Shown here: positions 28,410-38,100 of the stretch, piece by piece
How positions within the stretch are numbered: the first letter of the stretch is position 1
Layout: every line of letters begins with the position of its first letter
NCBI GenBank assembly: GCA_016705335.1
Contig: JADIYN010000007.1
Location: 62,001-126,000 of the forward strand
Direction of reading: 5' to 3'
Source of the DNA: Draconibacterium sp.
Lineage (GTDB): Bacteria > Bacteroidota > Bacteroidia > Bacteroidales > Prolixibacteraceae
Length of the DNA stretch: 64,000 bases
The notes under the pieces: generated by a model
Told to the model about the DNA's origin: nothing
Database searches by the model: none
Seen by the model: only the letters and a program-made list of their open reading frames with translations
Position numbers and translations under genes: made by a program

Positions 28410-28847
28410 TTATTTCAAATTTTCACCGTAAATGTACAAAGTGTGGTGCGAAAGTTTAAAATTGTTTTGTTTGCACGCATCTTCAATAATTTCCCGTATT
28501 CGTGGATCAAAAAATTCGATAACATTTCCATTTCTTGTATCGATTAAATGATCGTGTTGCAAGGAAGCAAAAGCTTTCTCGAATTGGGCAATGTTTTTCC
28601 CAAACTGATGTTTTACAACAAGCTTACAATCAAGAAGCAAATCAATAGTGTTGTACAGTGTTGCCCTACTTACCCTGTAGTTATTGTTTTTCATCGAAAT
28701 GTACAATGATTCAATATCAAAGTGCCCTTCGCGAAAATAAATTTCTTCAAGAATTGCAAACCTCTCCGGGGTTTTGCGATGTCCATTTATTTCCAGGTAT
28801 TCAGTAAACATATTTTTTACTGTTTCTCTGGTTTTATGGTTATTCAT
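28410..28847 (-). CDS. Fur-family metal-dependent regulator
   Basis: This 145-residue protein has the winged-helix part HRKTPERFAILEEIYFREGHFDIESLYISMK ... RVSRATLYNTIDLLLDCKLV and the Fur dimer region with HDHLID and the metal-site region FFDPRIREIIEDACKQ. The CxxC pair that binds structural zinc in many Fur proteins is absent (HDHLIDTRNGNV). It could sense iron or peroxide; the metal cannot be assigned. It sits between rel and purA on the same strand. Confidence 0.85.
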   Translation of the reverse strand: MNNHKTRETVKNMFTEYLEINGHRKTPERFAILEEIYFREGHFDIESLYISMKNNNYRVSRATLYNTIDLLLDCKLVVKHQFGKNIAQFEKAFASLQHDHLIDTRNGNVIEFFDPRIREIIEDACKQNNFKLSHHTLYIYGENLK

Positions 28848-28915
28848 AATTAAACCAATTTAAAATAGGACGTAAAAATAGAATTTTTTTTGATATTCTT
28901 TAGAATGATTAAAAA

Positions 28916-31158
28916 TTAATCGTTTAGATTTTTTATCCGCGAAACATTTTCAATCCCTTTTATTTTTTTTAATTGGGAGATTAAATTGTTTAAATCATCG
29001 GTATTGTGAATGTAAAGAAATAAATCTCCTTTAAAAATACCATCGTTTGTTTCAAACTGAACTGATCGCATATTGATATTGTTTTCGTTTGAAATAATGT
29101 TTGTAACCTGATTTACAATTCCCATCCTGTCGAAACCTTCAAGTAGCAGACGGGTTAAATATGACTGTTTTTTGAATTTTGTCCATTCTGCCGCTACAAT
29201 TTTTTCACCTTGATTAGACAAATATTTGGCTAAAACTGGACATTCAGTTTTATGTATAAGTACATGATCTTCAGTGCTTAAATATCCCAAAACTTCATCG
29301 CCGGGTATAGGGTTGCAACATTTGGCCAGTGAAAAAGAAGCATTGTCCTGATTTTCTTTTAATACAAAAGGTTTTTTCTGTCAATTTTATTTTTTGTTTT
29401 TTTATGTGTTTTTTTCTCTTGTTCCTCTGTTTCCTCAATTACTTCCCTTTTCTTATTTCCAAAAGTAATGTTCCAGTATTTTACTAATTTATTCTCAGAT
29501 TTACGGCCAAGAATTTCATTTAAATTTGTTAGTTCAATAAACCCCATACCAACCTGAGAGTATAATTGATCTTTATTATTAAGATTGAAATGCCCAACTA
29601 TTTTCTTTAAATTATTTGATGTTAGAATGGCACCGGATTTTAGAACGGCTTCTTCAACAATAACTTTTCCGTTTTCGATGTGTTTATTTTTTTCGAGTTT
29701 AAACGCATCTTTAATTTTATTTCGTGCTTTTGCTGAAGTTGTGAATTTTAACCATTCCAGTTTTGGAGTTTGATTTTTGGAAGTTAGAATTTCAATCTGG
29801 TCGCCATTTTGCAAAACATGGCTTATGGGAACAAGCTTCATATTTATCTTGGCACCAATACATTTGTTTCCTAAATCAGAGTGGATTTCATATGCAAAAT
29901 CAATAATTGTTGAACCTTGTGGCATTGAAATCATGTCGCCCTTTGGTGTAAAAACATTTATGTCAGTGCCGTATAAATTGAGTTTAAAATCATCCAGAAA
30001 TTCAAAAGCGTCCGCATCCGGGTTTTTCAAATGGTCACGTATTCTTTCAATCCAGGTTTCAAGTTCATTTTCAAAGGTTGTTATGTCTTTGTAGCGGTAA
30101 TGAGATGCAAAACCACGATTGGCAATTTCGTCCATTCGTTCGGTTCTGATCTGAACTTCAACCCATTTTCCCTGAGGACCCATTACAGTAACGTGCAAGG
30201 ATTCATAACCATTAACTTTTGGTAGATTGATCCAGTCACGAATTCGGTCGGGCTTTGGTTTATATATGTCTGTTACTATCGATAAAACGTCGAAACACTG
30301 TCTTTTTTCAGAAATAACAGGGTTGGGTTTTATTACAATCCGAATGGCGAGAATATCGTAAATTTCATTAAAGCTGACGCCTTTTTTTTGCATTTTCTGC
30401 CAAATGGAGTAGCTTGATTTTAAACGGTGGGTAACTTCACAATCAAAATGTTCGTCGTTTAGTTTTACCTTTATCGGTTTAATGAATTCATTTATGAGGT
30501 AGTTTCGTTTTTCTTCCTGATTATGAAGAAAATAAGTAATTTGATTGTATTCCTCTGGATGTTTGTATTTAAAACTAAGTTCTTCCAACTCTGTTTTAAT
30601 TGTGTATAAACCTAAGCGTTGGGCAAGAGGTACATACAAAAAAAGTGTTTCGCCGGCAATTTTAGTTTTTTTATTGGCCGGCATCGATTCAAGAGTTTGC
30701 ATGTTGTGAAGTCGGTCGGCAATTTTTATTAACACAACCCTAACATCTTCAGACAAAGTCATGAGCATTTTTTTGAGCGTCAGTGCTTGTCGTGAATCGA
30801 AATCACCTGAAAGTTTTGTCAATCCGTCAACAATTTTAGCAACTTTATCGCCAAACATATTTTCAATATCCGAAACTCTGTATTCGGTATCTTCAACTAC
30901 ATCATGTAAAATTGCAGCAACTATTGATGTTGCGCCAAGACCAATATCCTTTGCTACAATTTTCGCAACAGCAATAGGATGAATAATATAAGGTTCGCCT
31001 GATTTTCGTCTTGTACCTTCATGAGCAGCATTGGCAAAACGGAACGCTTTTTCGATGCGGGTAAGCCGTTCGCTATCAAACTTATTGCGAAGCTCTTTTA
31101 TAAAGTCTTCGTAACAGTCTTCAATATACCTTATTTCTGCTTGTGTAAAATGCTGCAC
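28916..31158 (-). CDS. rel: Bifunctional (p)ppGpp synthetase/hydrolase of the Rel/SpoT family, frame broken
   Basis: Frames 29359-31158 and 28916-29290 form one protein of about 747 residues once an A is restored in the run at 29372-29377, giving KPFVLKENQDNASFSLAKCCNPIPGDEVLGYLST across the gap. Domains in order are the HD hydrolase (LHDVVED, His85-Asp86), the synthetase (YDILAIRIV, VEVQIRTERMDEIA), TGS (FTPKGDMISMPQG) and C-terminal ACT. Both catalytic halves look complete, so it should make and degrade (p)ppGpp in the stringent response. Upstream of fur on the same strand. The break lies in the homopolymer only, so it is likely an error. Confidence 0.9.
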
Positions 31159-31327
31159 TTATTTCCTTCGATTAAAATCCTCTAATTTTCCCAATATTTA
31201 GGAATTTCAGAATTTAAAAATCCTGTTTAACTCCTTATTTTCAACCGCTAAAATATTACTTTTTTGTCATCAATGATTATTGATAAGGATTAGAATTTTC
31301 ATTTATTATTTTCAATAGCCATTTATT

Positions 31328-32473
31328 CTATTTGACTTTCTTTTTTTTGATTTGACTGGCAAGTTGATTGATTGCATTTGTCATTTTATCCCAGCTAAAC
31401 CGTTCTTTTTCTTTTAGAATATTATTGGTGAATTCTTTAATTCGATTATTCTCAAATAAATCAATTAACGCTTTTGAAATTTCTTCGGGATTAGGCTCTA
31501 CAACATAACCAACCTTCATGTGAGGAATTATTTCAGCCAGACCACCCACATTGGTAACCAACATTGGTTTATTAAAGTGGTAGCCAATTTGGGTAACACC
31601 ACTCTGAGTGGCCGATTTATATGGTTGTGCAATTATGTCGGCTCCATTGAAATAATGTTGTACTTCTTTATTTGAGATATAACTTGTATGCAAAATAACA
31701 TCATCCTCAAGTTTCAATTCTTTAATTAATTCGAGATATTTCAAGTGGTCGGTATAAAATTCACCTGCCACAATCAACTTAATTCTGTTTGGTTTGAAAT
31801 ATGGATTTGAAAATGCATTTAACAAAAGATCAAGTCCTTTGTAATCACGTATAAAACCAAAAAACAAAATATACCTGTCTTCTTTTGAAAGGTTTAAATT
31901 TATAAGTGCTTTTTCCCTGCTTTCAACTTCACCATAATGGTCGTAAATAGGGTGGGGAGTTAGTATTTTCGGCTTTTTATAGTTGAATTTCTCCAGGTCG
32001 TTTAAAACACTTCCTGACATTGTAATGAAAGCATCGATACTGCCAATGAAATATCGGCAAAGTACTTTATCGCCTGATCCTTTTTCATGCGGAATTATAT
32101 TATCAGCTATTGAAATAATTTTTGTATATCTGTTCAGTTTAACAATCCTGCAAATTGAACCAAGGCTCATGCTCATAAAAGGTAACCAAAATCGTACAAT
32201 TAATATTTCGGGACGACTTTTTATTTTCAAACCTACTTTTAACCAGTTAAGAGGATTAACCGAATTAATTTCGCGTGTAATTTCAAAACTGAAAGTTGTT
32301 TTTTGTTCGGAAAATTGAGTTTTACCCGGGAAAAGAAATTTTGGGTATTGTAAATTAAACGAAACAATATTGACATCATTCCCTTCATCAACGAGTTGCC
32401 GCGCTAATCTTTCATTTAATGCTGCAATGCCTCCTCTATATGGATGTGCCGGTCCCAGAATGGTTATCTTCAT
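31328..32473 (-). CDS. Glycosyltransferase family 4 (GT-B) protein
   Basis: The 381-residue protein has the N-terminal GT4 loop ILGPAHPYRGGIAALNERLARQL, and the C-terminal donor-binding region LFFGFIRDYKGLDLLLNAF and YKSATQSGVTQIGYHFNKPMLVTNVGGLAEII. It lacks a signal peptide, so it acts at the cytoplasmic membrane face. The acceptor and sugar are unknown; no polysaccharide cluster is adjacent. Its ATG overlaps the stop of the damaged NUDIX gene (ATGA), indicating coupling in a miaA-NUDIX-GT operon. Confidence 0.85.
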   Translation of the reverse strand: MKITILGPAHPYRGGIAALNERLARQLVDEGNDVNIVSFNLQYPKFLFPGKTQFSEQKTTFSFEITREINSVNPLNWLKVGLKIKSRPEILIVRFWLPFMSMSLGSICRIVKLNRYTKIISIADNIIPHEKGSGDKVLCRYFIGSIDAFITMSGSVLNDLEKFNYKKPKILTPHPIYDHYGEVESREKALINLNLSKEDRYILFFGFIRDYKGLDLLLNAFSNPYFKPNRIKLIVAGEFYTDHLKYLELIKELKLEDDVILHTSYISNKEVQHYFNGADIIAQPYKSATQSGVTQIGYHFNKPMLVTNVGGLAEIIPHMKVGYVVEPNPEEISKALIDLFENNRIKEFTNNILKEKERFSWDKMTNAINQLASQIKKKKVK

Positions 32474-32924
32474 GAAAATTGTTTCTTTAATTTGATGGCT
32501 ACAAATTTATCAATTGGAAAAGTAAATTCACCCTCATTTAAGTTTTTTATTTTAACCCATCTAAAGCTTTGATTTCCATTTTTTTCTTCTTTAAAATCAA
32601 ATGGACTTAATGATACCTGAAATTTTATGGAGCCCGACAATTTAGCCAGATAGTAAATACTTAGTAACTGTTTATTTTCGCAGAACAGAGCTTTTTGGAA
32701 AGAAATCAGTAGTGTAAAAATGTTTTATATTTTTTAATTTCCTGTCCGTTGCACTCTTCCCTGAATTCGCGTTTTAATCCGTCAATTGTTCCTTCACCAA
32801 ATTCAAGCCCCCCCGGAATTTTGTCATTTTAATCCAGTTGAAATTCATCGGAAAGTAAAACTTCATTTTTGTGGTTTATAACGATTCCGTAAATTCGTAT
32901 CACAAAATTCCTTGAAGTGTTCAT
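32470..32924 (-). pseudogene. NUDIX hydrolase, heavily frame-damaged
   Basis: Starting at an ATG that overlaps the miaA stop, the minus strand encodes MNTSRNFVIRIYGIVINHKNEVLLSDEFQLD, an in-frame TAA, then a recognisable Nudix box (GGLEFGEGTIDGLKREFREE) and, after a further stop and a frame change, a normal C-terminal half (LFCENKQLLSIYYLAKLSGS ... FRWVKIKNLNEGEF) ending at 32470. At least three separate lesions are needed to explain this. Nudix proteins hydrolyse nucleoside-diphosphate derivatives. Because miaA beside it is also damaged, local sequence error is as likely as real decay. No single ORF covers it. Confidence 0.65.
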
Positions 32925-33825
32925 TGTTCAAAGATTTGATTTTCAATAAATGATATTATTTCTTTTGTTTTTTCGGGTTCAAACCAATTCATTTGGTCAT
33001 CTTTCCTGAACCATGTCAGTTGTTTACGTGCATAACGGCGTGAATTCCGCTTTATTAGTTCAATGGCTTTTTCACGGGAAATTTCACCGTCAAAATATGC
33101 AAAGAACTCACGGTAACCCACTGTATTTAGTGCGTTCAAATGCTTTAATTGATATAAATTTCTCGCTTCGTCTTCCAATCCGGCATTTATCATGTTGTCA
33201 ACACGTGATTAATTTTATCATGTAAAATTTTCTTTCGCAATTCAAACCAATTTTTATTATTGAAATGGTCTTATTTTTTGGATTTTGAAAGGAAGAAGAA
33301 TATGGTTTGCCTGTCATAATGCAAATTTCAAGTGCATGTAGTATCCGGTTGGTATTCTTAAGATCAACTGAATTGTAATAATCAGGGTCAATCTTTTTTA
33401 ATTGAAATCGCAGACTTTCAATTCCTTCTGTTTTTAATTTATCATTTAACATTTGTCTAATTTCCGGATCAGAATCGGGCATATTGTCGATCCCATTGCA
33501 AATGGCATCAATATAAAGCATTGAGCCACCAACAAGTAAAACTACATTTTGCCTTTTGAATAAAGAATTAATTATATCCAAGTGCTTCATTCTCAAAAAT
33601 ACTAACATTGAAGTTTTCGTGAATTGAGTGATTCTGAATTAAGTGATGTTTTATTTCGGCCAATTCCTCTTTACTGGGAACCGCCGTGCCTATGTTCATC
33701 TCTTTAAATATTTGTCTTGAATCGGATGAAACAATTTCAGTTTTGAAGTGCTTTGCTATTATCAATCCGGCAGTTGTTTTTCCAATTCCTGTTGGTCCGG
33801 TAAGAACGATTAAATATTTGTGCAT
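32921..33825 (-). CDS. miaA: tRNA dimethylallyltransferase, broken by three indels
   Basis: Three frames together give one MiaA of about 300 residues. The P-loop GPTGIGKTTAG and SSDSRQIF are in the first piece, LLVGGSMLYIDAICNGID in the second, and VGYREFFAYFDGEISREKAIELIKRNSRRYARKQLTWFR in the third. An extra C at 33578-33579 causes the first break. A missing A in the run after GAAAG and a missing C in CACGTG (around 33196-33235) cause the second. MiaA adds a dimethylallyl group to A37 of tRNAs reading UNN codons. The remaining sequence is well conserved, so I treat it as one gene, possibly mis-sequenced. Confidence 0.85.
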
Positions 33826-33854
33826 TAAATTGTGTTGTTTTTATCATATCAAAG

Positions 33855-33888
33855 AAAAAAAAGACTGTTCAAAGATGTTGAACAGTCT
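33855..33888 (-). terminator. Terminator downstream of the pRiA4b-like gene
   Basis: AGACTGTTCAA and TTGAACAGTCT form a perfect 11-bp stem with a 5-nt loop. On the minus strand eight T follow. It separates the pRiA4b-ORF3-like gene from miaA. Confidence 0.85.
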
Positions 33889-33917
33889 GGAAATTCATTT
33901 AAAATGATATTAATGCT

Positions 33918-34438
33918 TTAAAAATCATCCATCTCACCAAAAATTTCGGTGTAATCTTCAAGTTCTCCAAAAAGCGAGTACGCTTTTTCTTCGTGAAGAT
34001 CCAACGATTCCTGATCAATTACTTCAACATCATCGCCTAAAACCTGTTGGGGAGTTTCACCTAATTTGAGAGTTACTAATGGTTCACTAAGATTTTTTTC
34101 CATAATGATATCTGTTAGTTCAATTAATAATGATCTGTCATTTAAAAAATCAAAAGTATATATCAACTTTTGCCCCTTAGCATGTATAAGATCCGAAAGA
34201 ATAGTTTTTGCATAATAAGGTAGGCACCTCCATTCATTCCTAAATCAAGCATTGAAATCTCTTTTTCTTTTAAACCTCTTAGGTCGGGAATGAAAAAAGA
34301 TGCCAATTGGTGTGATTCGTAGCCTAAACTCTTCTGGATTATAGAATGAAAGTCGAAAAAAGTATTCTTTGTGGATAATTCAACTTCCAATTGAAAATTC
34401 TTTATTTCTTGTGAAATGATTTGAAAATGAAAAATCAT
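33918..34438 (-). CDS. Plasmid pRiA4b ORF-3-like / IS1096-passenger family protein, frame broken
   Basis: Frames 34163-34438 and 33918-34166 join into about 173 residues if one A is restored in the five-base run at 34205-34209 (giving MQKTILSDLIHAKGQKLIYTFDF). The first half reads FHFQIISQEIKNFQLEVELSTKNTFFDFHSIIQKSLGYESHQLASFF and the second ends in an acidic tail (LEDYTEIFGEMDDF). The pattern fits the family once named from plasmid pRiA4b ORF-3 and IS1096. No transposon is present here, so it is probably a chromosomal housekeeping member. The function is unknown. It is transcribed toward miaA with a terminator between. Confidence 0.75.
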
Positions 34439-34832
34439 AAAGTTTTACTTGTTGGTACTTTTCAAATTTTGCACGTTTTTATTCAATATCCAACAACAGA
34501 AATAGCAAAAACTTAGATAAAAGCTATTGAATCTTTTAAAAAATTCATTCATTGTTAAGCTCGGGTTAACATCAAAAAACTGATTCATAACATTTTTGAA
34601 CGTATAATTTTTATTAAAAATGATTCGTTTCACAGAAAAGGATGTTACATTAAAAAATGTTAAAAGAAATTTCATAAGGGAAAATATCGAACAAATACGT
34701 CACCTATTCGGTAAAAAGTTAGTTTTTACGCCAAATCAAATAATAAATGAAAATGAAAATGGTTTTTTAAAACATTTCTGATTTGAATCATCATTAAAGT
34801 TATAATTTTGGTAGATTGTTACATATAATTCT
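34439..34832. other. Divergent intergenic region
   Basis: The 394 bp between the minus-strand pRiA4b-like gene and the plus-strand permease hold no convincing gene. A 76-codon minus-strand frame at 34445-34675 has a Phe/Asn-rich low-complexity translation and is not accepted. The only clear element is the promoter at 34782-34810. Confidence 0.45.
34782..34810 (+). promoter_or_regulatory. Bacteroidota promoter of the ABC permease gene
   Basis: TTTG (34782-34785), 17 bp, then TAATTTTG (34803-34810) fit the TTTG / TAnnTTTG consensus. The ATG follows 22 bp later. Confidence 0.55.
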
Positions 34833-36078
34833 ATGCGAAATACTACATTATTTACCCAGAACATTAGGATTGCATTTCAGGCAATGAGAAGTAATATTTT
34901 ACGGACGGTATTAACAGTGATGATCATTGCGATTGGAATTACTGCACTTGTTGGTATTCTAACTGCAATTGATTCAATAAAAACTTCAATTACCAAGGAG
35001 TTTACGGTTCTGGGTGCTAACACTTTTTCAATAACCAGTCAGGGAAATGCGGGTTCAATTGGAAAACAGAGAATAAGAACAAAAACTATTCTTATATCTC
35101 CTATTATGAAGCAAAAGAATTTAAGGAGAAATTTGATTTTCCTGCAACTGCATCAATTTCTGTTTTTGCAACTGGAACAGCAACCTTAAAATATGGATCA
35201 GAAAAGACGAACCCAAATATTAGTGTACGGGGAATTGATACCGATTATCTTTTTACATCGGGATATGAAGTTGACAAAGGAAGAGCTTTTAGTGAGGATG
35301 ATATTAATTCAGGGAGAAATTTAGCATTGATAGGCAGTGCGCTTGCAAAACGTTTGTTTAAAGATGGAGAAATTCCACTTCAAAAAGATATAAGTATTGG
35401 AAACGGGAAATATAGGATTATTGGTGTACTTGGTGAAAAGGGAAGTGGTTTTGGAGGAAGTAGCGATATGGTTTGTTTTATACCATTTTCAAATTCAAGA
35501 AATTATTTTTCAAGACCAAATATGAATTTTGATATTCAGATAAAAGTGAATCAACCGGAATTGATGGATGCTGCTGTTGGTCAGGCGGAATCTGTATTTC
35601 GAAATGTTAGGGATTTATCACCCATAGATGAATCGGATTTTAATATTGAAAAAAGTGATAATATTGCAAACTTGCTTTTAAAAAATATTCGGAATATAAC
35701 CCTTGTAGCGACAATTATTGGTTTTATTACATTACTGGGTGCTGCAATTGGTTTGATGAATATAATGTTAGTCTCAGTTACAGAACGCACACGTGAAATT
35801 GGTGTAAGAAAAGCGATTGGTGCCAAAAGTGGTACTGTTAAACAACAATTTCTTTTTGAGGCTATTGTAATTGGTCAAATTGGAGGATTTTTGGAATTTT
35901 ATTTGGAATTGGAGCAGGCAATCTTGTTTCAATGATGATTGGATCATCGTTTATTGTTCCATGGACATGGATACTTCTGGGAGTAGCTTTGTGTTTTGGA
36001 GTCGGCGTCATTTCAGGTTATTACCCAGCCAAAAAAGCTTCTCAGCTTGATCCAATAGAATCATTACGTTATGAATAA
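34833..36078 (+). CDS. MacB/FtsX-type ABC transporter permease, broken by two indels
   Basis: Three frames combine into one protein of about 415 residues. A missing A in the run at 35081-35085 and a missing G at 35893-35894 cause the breaks. The N-terminal membrane helix (RTVLTVMIIAIGITALVGILTAI) is followed by a periplasmic MacB_PCD domain (VRGIDTDYLFTSGYEVDKGRAFSEDD ... VLGEKGSGFGG). FtsX-like helices follow, with the signature NIMLVSVTERTREIGVRKAIGAK, and the end is YYPAKKASQLDPIESLRYE. The ATPase partner is not in the window. MacB-type permeases drive export or mechanotransmission across the envelope; the substrate is unknown. A good promoter lies upstream. Confidence 0.85.
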
Positions 36079-36100
36079 CATTCAGATTTTTATGCAATAA

Positions 36101-36126
36101 AAAAGGATGCCGATGGACATCCTTTT
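36101..36126. terminator. Two-way terminator between the permease gene and gap
   Basis: AAAAGGATG and CATCCTTTT form a 9-bp stem flanked by A and T runs, lying between convergent genes. It can serve both strands. Confidence 0.75.
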
Positions 36127-36150
36127 AACAATAATATATTTAGTAATAAA

Positions 36151-37158
36151 TTATTTTACTGAATCCATATATTCTATCAATTCAACAACTTTTTTCGAAT
36201 AACCCATTTCATTGTCATACCATGATACAACTTTTACAAAAGTATCAGTTAATGCAATTCCGGCAGTAGCATCAAAAACTGAAGTTTGAGTTTCGCCAAT
36301 AAAATCATTAGAAACAACAGCTTCTTCTGTATATCCTAAAACTCCTTTCATTGTGGTTTCTGATGCCAGTTTCATAGCGGCACAAATTTCTTTGTACGTT
36401 GCAGGTTTTGCAAGATTTACAGTTAAATCAACAACCGAAACATCAGGAGTTGGAACACGAAATGCCATGCCTGTAAGTTTTCCATTCAAAGAAGGTATTA
36501 CTTTACCAACTGCTTTTGCTGCACCTGTTGAAGAAGGAATAATATTTTGACCTGCTCCACGTCCACCTCTCCAGTCTTTTGCCGATGGTCCATCAACAGT
36601 TTTTTGAGTTGCAGTGGTGGCATGAACAGTTGTCATTAAACCGTCAACTATGCCAAAGTTGTCATGTAAAACTTTAGCAATTGGAGCTAAACAATTTGTT
36701 GTGCACGAAGCATTGGAAACAAAAGTCATATCATTCTTATATTCCTTATTGTTTACACCCATTACAAACATTGGTGTGTCATCTTTAGAAGGAGCAGACA
36801 TAATCACTTTTTTTGCACCAGCATCAATGTGACCCTGAGCACTAGCTTTTGTAAGAAATAATCCTGTTGACTCAACTACATATTCAGCACCAATTTCATC
36901 CCATTTCAAATCTGCTGGATTTTTTTCAGAAGTAACACGAATAGTTTTGCCATTTACTATTAACGAACCATCTTTAACATCTACGGTTCCTTTAAATCTG
37001 CCATGAGTAGAATCATACTTTAACATGTAAGCCATATAATCAACATCAATTAGATCATTGATTCCTACAACTTCAACATTTTCAGTAGCTACTGCAACCC
37101 TAAATACAAAACGGCCGATGCGGCCAAATCCGTTAATACCTATTTTAATTTTTGACAT
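36151..37158 (-). CDS. gap: Type I glyceraldehyde-3-phosphate dehydrogenase
   Basis: The 335-residue enzyme has the NAD-binding INGFGRIGR at 8-16, the catalytic motif SNASCTTNCLAP with Cys152, and RGGRGAGQNIIPSSTGAAKAVG. It oxidises glyceraldehyde-3-phosphate in glycolysis. The Asn34-Asp35 pair after the second strand suits NAD rather than NADP. It is a single gene with its own promoter candidate on the minus strand at 37248-37278 and a terminator at 36101-36126. The frame is intact. Confidence 0.95.
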   Translation of the reverse strand: MSKIKIGINGFGRIGRFVFRVAVATENVEVVGINDLIDVDYMAYMLKYDSTHGRFKGTVDVKDGSLIVNGKTIRVTSEKNPADLKWDEIGAEYVVESTGLFLTKASAQGHIDAGAKKVIMSAPSKDDTPMFVMGVNNKEYKNDMTFVSNASCTTNCLAPIAKVLHDNFGIVDGLMTTVHATTATQKTVDGPSAKDWRGGRGAGQNIIPSSTGAAKAVGKVIPSLNGKLTGMAFRVPTPDVSVVDLTVNLAKPATYKEICAAMKLASETTMKGVLGYTEEAVVSNDFIGETQTSVFDATAGIALTDTFVKVVSWYDNEMGYSKKVVELIEYMDSVK

Positions 37159-37492
37159 TGTTGTAAATGTTTTAATTATTTAAATAATATTATTCTTCTA
37201 AGATTTAAATACAGGAAATATTTAAAATCGATTTTTTTTTGCATGTACAAAGTAAATACTATTATCGTTTCGAATCAAGCCCAATTTTTATTTTACTTCA
37301 AAAAACTGTTAACCTTAATGTAAACTTAAAGTGAATTTGTATTGGATATTTTGCATATTCCTGTACATAATTTTACTCTTCGCGAAATATTAAATTCTCA
37401 GAGGGTTTAAAATTGTGTATCTTTCTTGTATTTATTGAATTAAGGTATTTTTAAATATGATCGTTTTAATGAATTAGAAACATACTGCCCGA
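37159..37492. other. Leader and promoter region of gap
   Basis: The 334 bp hold no supported gene. A minus-strand promoter candidate (37248-37278) would give a leader of about 80 nt for gap. Nothing else is recognised. Confidence 0.4.
37248..37278 (-). promoter_or_regulatory. Promoter candidate of gap
   Basis: On the minus strand TTG (37276-37278), a 20-bp spacer and TTACTTTG (37248-37255, one mismatch to TAnnTTTG) lie about 90 bp upstream of the gap ATG. Confidence 0.4.
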
Positions 37493-37714
37493 TTATGTTA
37501 TTAAATCATTCAAATTTGAAGAATTTTGAATTGTTGTTTGCGAATATGCAGGGCATTTACAAGTTTTACAAGAACTCACACTTAACTGAAAGAAAGTAGC
37601 CAGACCAACAATAATTAATGTTTTGCAAATTTTAAAATTGTACCATTTAATATTCTTAATTTGAAGTATCAAATTATTGATATCCTTATTATAATTTTCA
37701 ATGGAAAATATCAT
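37493..37714 (-). CDS. Very small lipoprotein with CKTCKCPAYS motif
   Basis: The 73-codon frame has a basic segment, then a hydrophobic helix (TLIIVGLATFFQLSV) and a lipobox-like SSC followed at once by KTCKCPAYS, then a short Ser/Asn-rich tail. Very short lipoproteins with this Cys-rich CKTCKCPAYS sequence are, from memory, widespread in Bacteroidota, which makes a real gene likely despite its size. The 25 or so residues before the signal are unusual, so the true start may be internal. The function is unknown. Confidence 0.55.
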   Translation of the reverse strand: MIFSIENYNKDINNLILQIKNIKWYNFKICKTLIIVGLATFFQLSVSSCKTCKCPAYSQTTIQNSSNLNDLIT

Positions 37715-37908
37715 TTTGTTTATTATTTATAATTTAACAAAGTTTTAAATGATGGTTATACATATATAATAAGCGAAAAAAACAAACATTTATTGCGATA
37801 TTTGAAAAATTAAGATTAAAATTGCAGCAATTTTGAAGATGATTAAAAACTGGACGTTTCGCAACAGAATTTTTAGGTAGTTATTAAGAGTTAAGGTGGG
37901 GTTTTCAA

Positions 37909-37978
37909 TGCAACAATGTTGAAAACATTAATTTAAAAGAAAGTGTTTTATGCAGTATATATTTTGTACATTGTTGCA
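37909..37978. repeat. 11-bp inverted repeat at the adhesin promoter
   Basis: TGCAACAATGT (37909-37919) is the exact reverse complement of ACATTGTTGCA (37968-37978). Inside it AAAACA and TGTTTT form a second nested pair. The right arm lies in the spacer of the promoter below, so it may be an operator. Confidence 0.6.
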
Positions 37979-37994
37979 AAATTTTATACGTTTG
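37963..37994 (+). promoter_or_regulatory. Bacteroidota promoter of the giant adhesin gene
   Basis: TTTG (37963-37966), a 20-bp spacer and TACGTTTG (37987-37994) match the TTTG / TAnnTTTG consensus. The ATG at 38101 lies about 106 bp downstream. Confidence 0.55.
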
Positions 37995-38100
37995 TAATAT
38001 TTACATAAAATAAACAGATAAAATAGTTTGGATATATGATTAAAGAATTAAATAAATTAAAATCAATCAATCAATTAAGTTCAATTTAAAAAGAAATGCT

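Larger units (their letters stand above)
37715..38100. other. Promoter and leader region of the giant adhesin
   Basis: The 386 bp contain no gene. They hold an 11-bp inverted repeat (37909-37978), a promoter (37963-37994) and a leader of about 100 nt with an AATC tandem (38064-38077). Confidence 0.5.

Noticed and set aside
33918..34438. Mobile element suggested by the IS1096/pRiA4b family name
   Set aside because: No terminal repeats or transposase are nearby; this family has many chromosomal members.
34445..34675. 76-codon minus-strand frame upstream of the pRiA4b-like gene
   Set aside because: The translation is Phe/Asn/Lys-rich low complexity with no domain or signal, in an A/T-rich intergenic region; chance is the better explanation.
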